A program made the position numbers and the translations under genes. DNA of 64,000 nt from Pseudomonas salomonii (lineage in GTDB: Bacteria > Pseudomonadota > Gammaproteobacteria > Pseudomonadales > Pseudomonadaceae): contig NZ_FNOX01000004.1 of the NCBI RefSeq assembly GCF_900107155.1, forward strand, positions 186,001-250,000, written 5' to 3'. Below the pieces are notes generated by a model. The model did not search any database. It saw nothing but the letters and a program-made list of their open reading frames with translations, and had not been told where the DNA came from. Positions 37,296 through 52,054 of the stretch are shown piece by piece (position 1 is the first letter of the stretch; each line of letters starts with the position of its first letter).

Positions 37296-38293
37296 GCCTG
37301 CCCAGGCTCGACTTTTCCACGCTTTCTCACAACGCTGCCAAATGGCCCTTACCGGCCAGGATTCTGCTCGGCTGCGCGTTGGGGGGATTGGTGTGGGGAG
37401 TGGGCGATGGTTGGCTGCTGGCCCCGGCACGCGAACAGTTGCACGGGCTGCAAGCGCAGACGCTGACGTTGCAACAGCAACTGACGCAAAAGACCGGCCT
37501 GGCCGCCGATCTTGAGGTACGTGCCCATCAGGCCCAGAGAGTGCAGGCGCAGGTTGCCGAGCTGTTACGGCAGTTGCCCGGCGAATCGGACATGCCGGGC
37601 TTGCTCGAAGACATGGCGCGGCTGGCGGCGGCCAACGGTTTGGTGGTCGAAGGTGTCACGGTGCTGGATGAACAGGCGCAGCCGTTCTACATCGAGGAAC
37701 CGGTACAAGTCGGTGTGTTTGGCGCCTACCACGACCTGGCGAGCTTCGTGAGTGCCCTGGGTGGCTTGCCGCGGATCGTCACTGTGCATGATGTGGTGCT
37801 TCGGTCTGAAGGGGCGTTATTGCGCCTTGATTTGCTGGCCAAGACTTATCGTGGCATGTCCGCGCGCGGCACGTCCGGGGCGGCTGTCGAGCCGGGGTCG
37901 CACTTTGTCTACGACGCTGCGTCCCTGCGTGACCCGTTCCAGCCGCCTGCGGCGCAGGTCGACCACATGCCGGGCCAACCCGCTCTTGCGCCGGACCTGG
38001 CGCGCAAGCGCGGCACGCTGGAAGGCCTGGCCGTCGACCAGTTCGAAATGGTCGGCACGCTTTCAATCAATGCGGTGTCGGTCGAAGCACTGCCCCATGG
38101 CCTGCAAACCTTCGCCCTGCTGCGCACACCTTCTGGCGTGCACCGGCTGGCGGTTGGCGACTACCTGGGGCCTAACCATGGCCGGGTCACGGCCATTCAT
38201 TCCGGCCATATCGAACTGGTCGAACTGTTCCCGGACGAACAGGGCGCATGGCTTGCGCGTTCGCGAACCCTGGTGTTAAACGTCAACTCATAA
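37292..38293 (+). CDS. pilO: PilO-PilP fusion protein of the type IV pilus alignment complex
   Basis: 333 residues, TTG start with GAGG seven bases upstream and overlapping the pilN stop. Residues 1-about 195 are PilO: a membrane span (ARILLGCALGGLVWGVG), a coiled coil (EQLHGLQAQTLTLQQQLTQKTGLAADLEVR) and the globular end (LLRQLPGESDMPGLLEDMARLAAANGL... FYIEEPVQVGVFGAYHDLASFVSALGGLPRIVTVHDV). From about 205 the sequence is PilP: YDAASLRDPFQPPAAQ, TLEGLAVDQFEMVGTL, GVHRLAVGDYLGPNHGRVTAI, and WLARSRTLVLN. PilP is normally a separate lipoprotein of about 175 residues; its signal peptide and lipobox are absent here, so PilO's membrane span provides the anchor. There is no stop or frameshift between the parts. 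Confidence 0.9.
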   Translation: MSLPRLDFSTLSHNAAKWPLPARILLGCALGGLVWGVGDGWLLAPAREQLHGLQAQTLTLQQQLTQKTGLAADLEVRAHQAQRVQAQVAELLRQLPGESDMPGLLEDMARLAAANGLVVEGVTVLDEQAQPFYIEEPVQVGVFGAYHDLASFVSALGGLPRIVTVHDVVLRSEGALLRLDLLAKTYRGMSARGTSGAAVEPGSHFVYDAASLRDPFQPPAAQVDHMPGQPALAPDLARKRGTLEGLAVDQFEMVGTLSINAVSVEALPHGLQTFALLRTPSGVHRLAVGDYLGPNHGRVTAIHSGHIELVELFPDEQGAWLARSRTLVLNVNS

Positions 38294-38305
38294 CGGAATC
38301 AAACA

Positions 38306-39691
38306 ATGAAAAGGACTTTCTCGTCCTTCGGTGTGGCGCTATGGATAGCGTTCACGGCACCGATGGCATTTGCTGTGCCCAATCGCGTCGATCTGATCCA
38401 ACTGCCGCCTCCTGGCAGCGTGGTTCCCAGTGGCGCCTACAGCGGCGACACGCTGACCCTCAACTTCCAGAACATCGATTTGCGCGCCGTGTTGCAGCAA
38501 ATTGCGGATGTGGCCGGGCTTAATCTGGTGGCCAGTGATGAAGTGCAAGGCTCGATCACTTTGCGGCTCAAGGACGTGCCCTGGGATCAGGCGCTGGATC
38601 TGGTGCTGCAAACCAAAGGCTTGGATAAGCGCGTGAAGGCCGGCGTTTTGCTGGTGGCGCCTGCCGAAGAGTTGGCGGCCCGCGAGCTGCTGGCGCTGGA
38701 GTCGCGCAAGCAGATGGAAGAGCTGGCGCCCTTGCGGCGCGAGCTGTTGCAGGTCAATTACGCCAAGGCGGCGGACCTGGCCAAGCTGTTTCAGTCGGTG
38801 ACAGGCGTTGACGGCTTTACCGATGAGCGCGGCTCGGTGGCGGTCGATGATCGCACCAACAACATCATCGCCTACCAGACCCGCGAGCGAATTGACGAGC
38901 TGCGGCGCATCGTGACGCAGTTGGATGTGCCGGTACGCCAAGTGATGATCGAGGCGCGGATTGTCGAAGCCAATGTCGATTACGACAAAAGCCTGGGCGT
39001 GCGCTGGGGCGGGCGGCTCAATCGCGGCAACTGGGGCGCGGGCGGTATCAGCAAAGAGTTGGCCGAGGGCGCGGAGCCACCGGAGAATCCGCCCAGTTCG
39101 CCGTTTGTCGATATGGGCTCGCTTACCGGTACGGCTGGCCTGGGCATCGCTTTTATTACCGACAACCTGTTGCTGGACCTGGAGCTGACGGCCATGGAAA
39201 AAACCGGCAACGGCGAGATCGTCTCACAGCCCAAGGTGGTCACTTCCGACAAGGAAACCGCGCGCATCCTCAAGGGCACCGAGATTCCTTATCAGGAGTC
39301 CAGCTCGCGTGGGGCCACTTCGGTGTCGTTCAAGGAGGCCTCGCTGTCGCTGGAGGTGACCCCGCAAATCACCCCTGACGGCTGGGTGATCATGGAGGTC
39401 AAGGTCACCAAGGATGAGCCTGACTACCTGAACAAGCTCAACGACGTACCGCCGATCAAGAAAAACGAGGTCAACGCCAAGGTGCGGGTCAAGGATGGCG
39501 AGACCATCGTCATTGGCGGGGTTTTCTCCAATACCCAAAGCAAAGTGGTAGATAAAGTGCCATTTTTGGGCGATGTGCCGTATCTTGGCCGCCTTTTCCG
39601 GCGCGATGTGCTGGCGGAGAAAAAATCCGAGCTGCTGGTATTCCTGACTCCGCGTATTATGAATAACCAGGCGATTGCTGTGAGTCGTTGA
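38306..39691 (+). CDS. pilQ: Type IV pilus/competence secretin PilQ, short form without AMIN domains
   Basis: 461 residues, against about 714 in P. aeruginosa. A signal peptide ([23 protein letters not shown]) is followed, after about 20 residues, directly by the N0 domain ([29 protein letters not shown]), the N1/secretin-N part ([63 protein letters not shown]) and the beta-barrel secretin domain ([64 protein letters not shown]). The N-terminal AMIN domains that bind peptidoglycan are lacking. Size is close to E. coli HofQ (412) and H. influenzae ComE. It should form the outer-membrane channel. aroK starts four bases later. Confidence 0.92.
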   Translation: MKRTFSSFGVALWIAFTAPMAFAVPNRVDLIQLPPPGSVVPSGAYSGDTLTLNFQNIDLRAVLQQIADVAGLNLVASDEVQGSITLRLKDVPWDQALDLVLQTKGLDKRVKAGVLLVAPAEELAARELLALESRKQMEELAPLRRELLQVNYAKAADLAKLFQSVTGVDGFTDERGSVAVDDRTNNIIAYQTRERIDELRRIVTQLDVPVRQVMIEARIVEANVDYDKSLGVRWGGRLNRGNWGAGGISKELAEGAEPPENPPSSPFVDMGSLTGTAGLGIAFITDNLLLDLELTAMEKTGNGEIVSQPKVVTSDKETARILKGTEIPYQESSSRGATSVSFKEASLSLEVTPQITPDGWVIMEVKVTKDEPDYLNKLNDVPPIKKNEVNAKVRVKDGETIVIGGVFSNTQSKVVDKVPFLGDVPYLGRLFRRDVLAEKKSELLVFLTPRIMNNQAIAVSR

Positions 39692-39695
39692 TTCT

Positions 39696-40214
39696 GTGCG
39701 AAATTTGATTCTTGTAGGACCGATGGGGGCTGGAAAAAGCACCATCGGCCGTTTGCTGGCCAAAGAGCTGCGCCTGCCGTTCAAAGATTCCGACAAGGAA
39801 ATTGAATTGCGCACGGGTGCCAATATCCCATGGATCTTCGATAAGGAAGGCGAACTGGGCTTTCGCGACCGCGAGCAGGCGATGATTGCCGAGCTGTGCG
39901 GCTGCGATGGCGTGGTATTGGCCACCGGCGGCGGTGCAGTGATGCGCGATGAAAACCGCCGGGCGCTGCATGCCGGGGGTCGCGTGGTCTATTTGCATGC
40001 ATCGGTCGAGCAGCAGGTAGGGCGTACCGCCCGCGATCGCAATCGCCCATTGCTGCGCACCGCAGACCCGGCAAAAACCTTGCGGGACTTGCTCACGCTG
40101 CGCGATCCGCTGTATCGGGAAATCGCCGATCTGGTGGTCGAAACCGATGAGCGGCCGCCTCGAATGGTGGTTCTCGACATTCTTGAGCGTTTGCAGCAGT
40201 TGCCACCCCGTTAA
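39696..40214 (+). CDS. aroK: Shikimate kinase
   Basis: 172 residues, GTG start. Phosphorylates shikimate at the 3-hydroxyl in aromatic amino-acid synthesis. P-loop GPMGAGKS is at residues 8-15, with the substrate-binding DSDKEIE, GFRDRE and ATGGGAV motifs and the lid RNRPLL. Begins four bases after the pilQ stop with no clear Shine-Dalgarno, suggesting coupling to pilQ translation. A 123-base gap with no gene precedes aroB. Confidence 0.96.
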   Translation: MRNLILVGPMGAGKSTIGRLLAKELRLPFKDSDKEIELRTGANIPWIFDKEGELGFRDREQAMIAELCGCDGVVLATGGGAVMRDENRRALHAGGRVVYLHASVEQQVGRTARDRNRPLLRTADPAKTLRDLLTLRDPLYREIADLVVETDERPPRMVVLDILERLQQLPPR

Positions 40215-40337
40215 AGCCAGGCCCGAAATGCGCTATTCTCGGCGGCGCGCCATCAACCTCCGGGGTATGGCGCAGAGCCATCAGGCGACGAAATTCCGAG
40301 CGTTGCCGATCGTACATATTTCTTCACGCGGGGACAC

Positions 40338-41438
40338 ATGCAGACACTTAAGGTCGATCTAGGCGAGCGCAGCTACCCAATCCATATTGGCGAAGGTCTG
40401 TTGGACCTGCCCGAGTTGCTCGCACCGCACATTGCCGGTCGGCAAGTGGCGATCATCTCCAATGAAACGGTCGCGCCGCTGTATCTTGAGCGTCTGAGCC
40501 GCAGCCTTGCGGCCTACTCGGTGATTTCGGTGATCCTGCCTGACGGTGAGGCCCACAAGAACTGGGAAACCCTGCAACTGATCTTTGACGGCCTGCTGAC
40601 TGCACGGCATGACCGGCGTACCACGGTGGTCGCCCTGGGCGGCGGTGTGATCGGCGACATGGCCGGCTTTGCCGCAGCGTGCTACCAGCGCGGCGTGGAC
40701 TTTATCCAGGTGCCGACCACCTTGTTGTCCCAGGTCGATTCGTCGGTGGGCGGCAAGACCGGCATCAACCACCCGCTGGGCAAGAACATGGTGGGTGCGT
40801 TCTACCAACCACAAGCCGTGCTGATCGACACCGCGACCCTCAACACCTTGCCGCCGCGCGAGCTGTCGGCCGGTTTGGCGGAAGTCATCAAGTACGGGCT
40901 GATTTGTGACGAGCCGTTCCTGACCTGGCTCGAAGAACACATGGACGCCCTGCGTGCCCTGGACCAGGTGGCACTGACCGAAGCGATTTCCCGCTCATGC
41001 GCCGCCAAGGCGCTGGTGGTGAATGCCGACGAACGGGAGTCCGGTGTGCGCGCCACCCTGAACCTTGGCCACACCTTCGGCCATGCGATCGAAACGCACA
41101 TGGGCTATGGTGTGTGGTTGCACGGGGAAGCCGTGGCGGCTGGCACAGTAATGGCACTGGAAATGTCGCAGCGCCTGGGCTGGATCAGCGCCCAGGAGCG
41201 TGATCGCGGCATCCATCTGTTCCAGCGCGCCGGTTTGCCGGTTATTCCGCCGGAAGAGATGACCGAGGCGGATTTCCTCGAACATATGGCAATCGACAAG
41301 AAAGTGATCGACGGTCGCCTGCGACTGGTGCTGCTGCGCCATATGGGTGAAGCGGTAGTGACCGACGATTATCCGAAAGAGATTTTACAGGCCACGCTGG
41401 GAGCGGATTACCGCGCCCTGGCCCAGCTTAAAGGTTAA
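40338..41438 (+). CDS. aroB: 3-dehydroquinate synthase
   Basis: 366 residues. NAD- and metal-dependent cyclase, second step of the shikimate pathway. Signatures: [72 protein letters not shown] with its metal ligand Glu, and the two metal-binding His in [13 protein letters not shown] and [11 protein letters not shown]. Paired with aroK as in most gammaproteobacteria; the DamX-like gene begins 10 bases downstream. Confidence 0.97.
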   Translation: MQTLKVDLGERSYPIHIGEGLLDLPELLAPHIAGRQVAIISNETVAPLYLERLSRSLAAYSVISVILPDGEAHKNWETLQLIFDGLLTARHDRRTTVVALGGGVIGDMAGFAAACYQRGVDFIQVPTTLLSQVDSSVGGKTGINHPLGKNMVGAFYQPQAVLIDTATLNTLPPRELSAGLAEVIKYGLICDEPFLTWLEEHMDALRALDQVALTEAISRSCAAKALVVNADERESGVRATLNLGHTFGHAIETHMGYGVWLHGEAVAAGTVMALEMSQRLGWISAQERDRGIHLFQRAGLPVIPPEEMTEADFLEHMAIDKKVIDGRLRLVLLRHMGEAVVTDDYPKEILQATLGADYRALAQLKG

Positions 41439-41448
41439 TAAGATCCCG

Positions 41449-43017
41449 ATGACTAGTTTGCATGCCGACGAGGCGTTCCTCGGCCACTACCAGTTAAGCC
41501 ACGACCCTTTTGCTCCACGGGTGCCGGGCTTCAAATTCTTCCCGGCCCAGCGCAAGCCGGTGCTCGGTCAGTTGCACCACCTGGCGCGCTACAGCCAACT
41601 GTTGCTGGTAGTGACCGGCCCGTTGGGCAGCGGCAAGACCCTGCTTCGCCAGGCGCTGGTTGCCAGCACCAACAAGCAATCGGTACAGAGCGTGGTGGTG
41701 TCGGCCCGTGGTGCCGGTGATGCGGCCGGCGTACTGCGCCAAGTGGCCCAGGCGCTGAACGTTGCCAATGCCGAGCCGAACGCGATCCTCAAGCAGGTTG
41801 TGCAGTTGGGTCTGACCGGCCAGGAAGTCTACTTGCTGGTGGACGATGCCGAGCAGCTCGACGAATCTGCCCTGGAAGCGCTGCTGGCGCTGGCTGCCGG
41901 TACGCCGGAAGGTCGCCCGCATGTGTTCCTGTTTGGCGAGTCGTCGCTGATCGCTGATCTGGAGCAGATCAGTGGCGAGCAGGAGCTGTTCCACGTCATC
42001 GAGCTGCAGCCTTACGAAGAGGAAGAAACCCGCGAATACCTGGCTCAACGCCTCGAAGGCGCCGGTGCCGGTATCGAACTTTTCACGGCAAATCAGATCT
42101 CTGATATTCACGAAAGCTCCGACGGCTGGCCTGGCACCATCAACCAGGTTGCCCGCGATGCCTTGATCGAAGCCATGATTGCCAGCCGCTCTGCGGTTAA
42201 GCGTCCAAAGATGGGGTTTACTATGCCTAAGAAGCACGTATTGGCGATTTCTGCCGTTGTCGTGGTCGCTGTCGCTGCTGCCTGGTTGATCCCGGGTCGC
42301 AGCAAGGCACCCGCCACTGCCGGCGCGCCAACCGAACAGGCGCAGTTGCCACTGGGCAAGCCCACGCCAAATGTCGAATTCGCCAATTCCGGCCAACCGA
42401 CCAACCTGCCGATGGTCGGCCAGCCGGTGATGCGCGGCCCGCTCGCTGAAGCCGCCGGTGGTATCTCCGAAGGTGATGACGGTGTGCCGGTGGAAGGCTC
42501 CAGCGCCACGCCGCCCACCGTGACCACCACCGCACCGCCTGCCGGCGTCCCGGCTGGCCCGGCAGCCGCTCCGGTCGCCAAGCCGACGCCGGCGCCGACC
42601 GTCGCCATTGCCAAGCCTGCTCCAGTTGCCAAGCCTGTTGTGCCTGCGCCAGTGGCCAAGCCGGCACCGGCCGCCAAGCCTGCTGAAAAACCTGCCGCCG
42701 TTGCCAAGGCCGCTGCGCCTGCCGCCGCCGGTAGCAGCTGGTACACCAGCCAGCCAACGGGTAATTTCGTGGTGCAGATCCTGGGCACCAGCTCCGAAGC
42801 CAACGCCCAGGCGTTCGTGAAAGAGCAGGGCGGCCAGTACCGTTATTTCAAGAAAGTGCTCAACGGCAAGCCTCTCTACGTGATCACCTACGGCAGCTTC
42901 CCAAGCCGTGCCGCAGCTGATTCTGCGATCAAGGCCTTGCCAGCGAAGGTTCAGGCTGGTAAACCTTGGCCTCGCACTGTCGGCAGCGTTCAACAAGAAC
43001 TCGCAACAGCTCGCTGA
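41449..43017 (+). CDS. AAA-SPOR domain protein (DamX-like)
   Basis: 522 residues. N-terminal ExeA/AAA-type ATPase region: YQLSHDPFAPRVPGFKFF, Walker A TGPLGSGKT near residue 57, Walker B YLLVDDAEQLDE near 129. One membrane span follows at about 262-282 (HVLAISAVVVVAVAAAWLI), a long Ala/Pro/Lys linker, and a C-terminal SPOR domain (NFVVQILGTSSEANAQAFVKEQGGQYRYFKKV, then YVITYGSFPSRAAADSAIKAL). SPOR proteins localise to the division septum; E. coli DamX occupies the same place after aroB but has a shorter cytoplasmic part. Probably a division-associated protein; the ATPase role is unknown. Confidence 0.88.
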   Translation: MTSLHADEAFLGHYQLSHDPFAPRVPGFKFFPAQRKPVLGQLHHLARYSQLLLVVTGPLGSGKTLLRQALVASTNKQSVQSVVVSARGAGDAAGVLRQVAQALNVANAEPNAILKQVVQLGLTGQEVYLLVDDAEQLDESALEALLALAAGTPEGRPHVFLFGESSLIADLEQISGEQELFHVIELQPYEEEETREYLAQRLEGAGAGIELFTANQISDIHESSDGWPGTINQVARDALIEAMIASRSAVKRPKMGFTMPKKHVLAISAVVVVAVAAAWLIPGRSKAPATAGAPTEQAQLPLGKPTPNVEFANSGQPTNLPMVGQPVMRGPLAEAAGGISEGDDGVPVEGSSATPPTVTTTAPPAGVPAGPAAAPVAKPTPAPTVAIAKPAPVAKPVVPAPVAKPAPAAKPAEKPAAVAKAAAPAAAGSSWYTSQPTGNFVVQILGTSSEANAQAFVKEQGGQYRYFKKVLNGKPLYVITYGSFPSRAAADSAIKALPAKVQAGKPWPRTVGSVQQELATAR

Positions 43018-43365
43018 AGACCCGGCGGCCTTACCCAGGCCGCTCTCTCAGCACCTCAAAAAAACAACACAGCGTGCAGCCCTGAAGGCCGCGCGCTTTG
43101 TGGTGTCTGCGTCACGTAGCTTTTGAGTCGTAGCAGTCAGAATTAAAAAAGTTTTGACTAGCACAGCATATCGCTTTAAACCTTTCATAAATGCGACATA
43201 GATTTGCGACATTTCGTCGCTAAATTTGTGAGCGTTCGTGTCGGTGTGTACAATGACCTCCCTTTTGCCCCCGCTAAGCCGGCGTACGTTCGGCGTGGAA
43301 GGTAACCGGTTGAATTGAAAAGAAATTTGCCTCGGTATAAGAGGCAGCCTGGTGAGAAAGTGTCT
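43018..43365 (+). other. 348-base gene-free gltB leader and promoter region
   Basis: Contains a GC hairpin just after the DamX-like gene (GCGGCC at 43025-43030 with GGCCGC at 43038-43043, no T-tract), an AT-rich stretch at about 43140-43225 (UP-element-like composition), the promoter listed separately, and a leader hairpin TGCCTC (43328-43333) / GAGGCA (43341-43346) that ends 19 bases before the gltB ATG. No small gene is visible on either strand. Confidence 0.6.
43226..43254 (+). promoter_or_regulatory. Sigma-70 promoter of gltBD
   Basis: TTGTGA at 43226-43231, 17-nt spacer, TACAAT at 43249-43254, behind an AT-rich stretch. It predicts a transcript starting near 43261 with a leader of about 105 nt. 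Confidence 0.7.
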
Positions 43366-47811
<4,446 letters not shown>

Positions 47812-47834
47812 TATGCGCCTGAAGAGTTTGATGA

Positions 47835-49262
<1,428 letters not shown>

Positions 49263-49263
49263 T

Positions 49264-49372
49264 GATCGTTCCCACGCTCTGCGTGGGCATGCAGCCAGGG
49301 ACGCTCTGCGTCCCGACTGGCGCGACGCGGAGCGTCACAGGAGGCATTACCACGCGGAGCGTGGGAACGATC
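49264..49372. repeat. 109-bp palindromic intergenic repeat, family A, copy 5
   Basis: GATCGTTCCCACGC at the left, GCGTGGGAACGATC at the right, central GGGACGC/GCGTCCC hairpin; slightly longer than the other copies through an extra dyad segment (GACGCGGAGCGTC). Starts one base after the gltD stop. Confidence 0.88.
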
Positions 49373-49409
49373 TTGCGACGGTATTACCGCGACAAATTGA
49401 CCCGATAGA

Positions 49410-49439
49410 CAAAAGGCACGGCTCACTCCGTGCCTTTTG
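49410..49439. terminator. Hairpin terminator between gltD and hemE
   Basis: CAAAAGGCACGG, loop CTCACT, CCGTGCCTTTTG. A perfect 12-bp stem with A- and T-rich arms, usable on both strands; downstream of gltD and 46 bases before hemE. Confidence 0.8.
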
Positions 49440-49485
49440 CGTCGCGCTCTGAGAAAATGCCCGCACTTTTTTTGCGGATGCCGAC

Positions 49486-50553
49486 ATGACTGCCCTCAAG
49501 AACGACCGTTTCCTTCGCGCCCTGCTCAAGCAACCCGTAGACATCACGCCCGTGTGGATGATGCGTCAGGCCGGTCGCTACCTGCCGGAATACCGCGCCA
49601 GTCGCGCCAATGCCGGCGACTTCATGAGCCTGTGCATGAACCCGGAGTTCGCCTGCGAAGTCACGATGCAGCCGCTGGACCGCTACCCACAACTGGACGC
49701 GGCCATCCTCTTCTCCGATATCCTCACCATCCCTGACGCCATGGGCCAAGGCCTGTATTTTGAAACCGGCGAAGGCCCGCGTTTCAAGAAAGTCGTCAGC
49801 ACCCTGGCCGACATCGAAGCCCTGCCGATCCCGGACCCGCACAAAGACCTCGGTTACGTGATGGACGCTGTGAGCACCATCCGCCGCGAGCTTAACGGCC
49901 GCGTGCCGCTGATCGGCTTCTCCGGCAGCCCATGGACCCTGGCCACTTATATGGTCGAAGGCGGCTCATCGAAAGACTTCCGCAAGACCAAGGCCATGCT
50001 CTACGACAACCCGCAAGCCATGCACCTGCTGCTGGACAAGCTGGCGCAGTCGGTTACCAGCTACCTCAACGGCCAGATCATGGCCGGCGCGCAAGCGGTG
50101 CAAATCTTCGACACCTGGGGCGGCAACCTGTCGTCGGCGGCTTACCAGGAGTTCTCCCTGGCCTACATGCGCAAGATCGTCAGCGGCCTGATCCGCGAAC
50201 ACGAAGGTCGCAAAGTGCCGGTGATCATGTTCACCAAAGGCGGCGGCCTGTGGCTGGAAAGCATTGCTGATGCGGGCGCCGATGCACTGGGCCTGGACTG
50301 GACCTGCGACCTCGGCGAAGCCCGCCGTCGCGTCGGCAACCAGGTGGCGCTGCAAGGCAACATGGACCCGACCGTGCTCTACGCCAAACCGGAAGCGATC
50401 CGCACCGAAGTCGGCCGCATCCTGGCCAGCTATGGCAAGGGCAGCGGGCACGTGTTCAACCTCGGCCATGGCATCACGCCGGAAGTGAACCCGGAGCATG
50501 CGGGCGCGTTCCTGCGTGCGGTGCATGAGCTGTCGGCGCAATACCACGAATAA
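49486..50553 (+). CDS. hemE: Uroporphyrinogen decarboxylase
   Basis: 355 residues. Decarboxylates the four acetate side chains of uroporphyrinogen III in heme synthesis. Signatures: [16 protein letters not shown] (substrate-binding Arg), [14 protein letters not shown] (catalytic Asp), [18 protein letters not shown] and [18 protein letters not shown] (His near the C-terminus). Length fits the family. The upstream leader has only a poor Shine-Dalgarno. A REP doublet lies just downstream. Confidence 0.97.
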   Translation: MTALKNDRFLRALLKQPVDITPVWMMRQAGRYLPEYRASRANAGDFMSLCMNPEFACEVTMQPLDRYPQLDAAILFSDILTIPDAMGQGLYFETGEGPRFKKVVSTLADIEALPIPDPHKDLGYVMDAVSTIRRELNGRVPLIGFSGSPWTLATYMVEGGSSKDFRKTKAMLYDNPQAMHLLLDKLAQSVTSYLNGQIMAGAQAVQIFDTWGGNLSSAAYQEFSLAYMRKIVSGLIREHEGRKVPVIMFTKGGGLWLESIADAGADALGLDWTCDLGEARRRVGNQVALQGNMDPTVLYAKPEAIRTEVGRILASYGKGSGHVFNLGHGITPEVNPEHAGAFLRAVHELSAQYHE

Positions 50554-50566
50554 AACGCAAACCAAA

Positions 50567-50638
50567 TGTGGGAGCTGGCTTGCCTGCGATGGCGGTGGTG
50601 AATTCACTATTGCTATCGCAGGCAAGCCAGCTCCCACA
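50567..50638. repeat. REP doublet (REPIN-like) between hemE and the MFS gene
   Basis: TGTGGGAGCTGGCTTGCCTGCGA and its inverse with a short spacer containing GGTGGTGAATTCACTATT. A compact 72-bp copy, GCTGGCTTGCCTGC subtype on both arms, between convergent genes. Confidence 0.88.
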
Positions 50639-50655
50639 TTAAAAGCAGGACTGCG

Positions 50656-51930
50656 TCAGGCCTTCACGTGCCCCAGCGGCGGCAATTTTGCCAGCTTCAG
50701 CGCCACCAGCAGCGCACCCATCAGCAACGCCACGATAAACCCGCCAATCCCGTTCCACCCGGCAAAGTGCCAGAAGAACCCGCCCGCCGTCCCCGCGACA
50801 CTCGACCCCACGTAGTAGCAGAACAGATACAGCGACGACGCCTGCCCTTTGGCCTTCACTGCCCGCCGCCCAATCCAGCTGCTGGCCACCGAATGCGCGC
50901 CGAAGAAGCCGAAGGTGAAAATCAGCATGCCCGGCACCACCAGCCACAGCGGCGTGAACAAGGTCAGCAGCATCCCCGACAGCATCAAGACGATGGTGCC
51001 CCACAGCACGCGACGGCGGCCGAGACGGTCGGCCAGGGAGCCGATTTTGGCCGAGCTGTAGATGCCCGACAGGTACACCAGCGACAGCAGGCCGACCACG
51101 GCCTGGCTCAGCTCGTAGGGTGAAGCCAGCAGGCGATAGCCGATGTAGTTGAACATCGTCACGAACGCGCCCATCAGCAGGAAGGCTTCGAGGAACAGCC
51201 ACGGCAGGCCCGCGTCCTTGAAGTGCATGACAAAACCGTCCACCAGGTTGCGCGGCTTGAGGCTGCTGGCGCGGAAGTTGCGCGATTCGGGGAGGATTTT
51301 CCAGAACACCGTGGCCGCGATCAGGGCCAGCGCGCCGATGATCAGCATTGCGGTGTGCCAGCTCACAAAGTCGATCAACACGCCGATGATCAGGCGCCCG
51401 CTCATGCCGCCAATCGCGTTGCCGCCGATGTACAAGCCCATGGCCAGGCCGATGTGCTGCGGGTGGATCTCTTCGCTCAGGTACGTCATCGCCACGGCGG
51501 CCAAGCCGCTTAACGACAGGCCCACCAGCGCACGCATCAGCAGAATGCCTTCCCAGGTCGGCATCAAGCCGCTGACGATGGTGGCCAGCGCGGCACAGAA
51601 CAATGCGGCAACCATCACCGGCTTGCGTCCCAAACGGTCGGAAATCGGCCCGGTGATCAGCAGGCCCAGCGCCAGCATCGCTGTAGCGACAGAGAGGATC
51701 AGGCTGCTTTGCGCCGCATTGATGGAGAACTCGTGGGACAGCGCCGGCATCATCGGCTGCACGCAGTACAGCAGGGCAAAGGTGGCAAACCCGCCGGAGA
51801 ACAGCGCCAGCACCGTGCGCATGAACATCGGCGTGCCTTTTTCGATGTACGCGTCATTGAGCTGAGCGACCACCTCATCCAAGGCGGTGGGCGGGACTTC
51901 TTGAGCGAATGGCGCGACAGCAGATTTCAC
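50656..51930 (-). CDS. Major facilitator superfamily transporter (YnfM-like)
   Basis: 424 residues with twelve hydrophobic segments. After a cytoplasmic N-terminal tail of about 35 residues come FMRTVLALFSGGFATFALLYCVQPMMP, then the MFS loop motif GPISDRLGRKPVMVAAL after the second span and its echo GSLADRLGRRRVLWGT in the second half. The sequence resembles the drug/arabinose-efflux type YnfM subgroup. Substrate cannot be inferred. It is divergent from a LysR regulator over a 124-base gap, which commonly means the regulator controls it. Confidence 0.85.
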   Translation of the reverse strand: MKSAVAPFAQEVPPTALDEVVAQLNDAYIEKGTPMFMRTVLALFSGGFATFALLYCVQPMMPALSHEFSINAAQSSLILSVATAMLALGLLITGPISDRLGRKPVMVAALFCAALATIVSGLMPTWEGILLMRALVGLSLSGLAAVAMTYLSEEIHPQHIGLAMGLYIGGNAIGGMSGRLIIGVLIDFVSWHTAMLIIGALALIAATVFWKILPESRNFRASSLKPRNLVDGFVMHFKDAGLPWLFLEAFLLMGAFVTMFNYIGYRLLASPYELSQAVVGLLSLVYLSGIYSSAKIGSLADRLGRRRVLWGTIVLMLSGMLLTLFTPLWLVVPGMLIFTFGFFGAHSVASSWIGRRAVKAKGQASSLYLFCYYVGSSVAGTAGGFFWHFAGWNGIGGFIVALLMGALLVALKLAKLPPLGHVKA

Positions 51931-52003
51931 GGGGACCTCGGGGAGGAAAAGCCTGCCAGGACTGGCAATACGAAAAAGAATATAGCTGCCTAATGATTCT
52001 TTC

Positions 52004-52013
52004 CAATATATTG
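52004..52013. promoter_or_regulatory. Possible LysR-regulator binding palindrome
   Basis: CAATATATTG, a perfect 10-bp AT-rich palindrome near the middle of the 124-base divergent region between the MFS and LysR genes. LysR sites are usually AT-rich interrupted dyads; this one is short, so assignment is tentative. Confidence 0.3.
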
Positions 52014-52054
52014 TTCGACCTGTTTAAGAGGTTTTACGACCTAATGAGGTTTGC

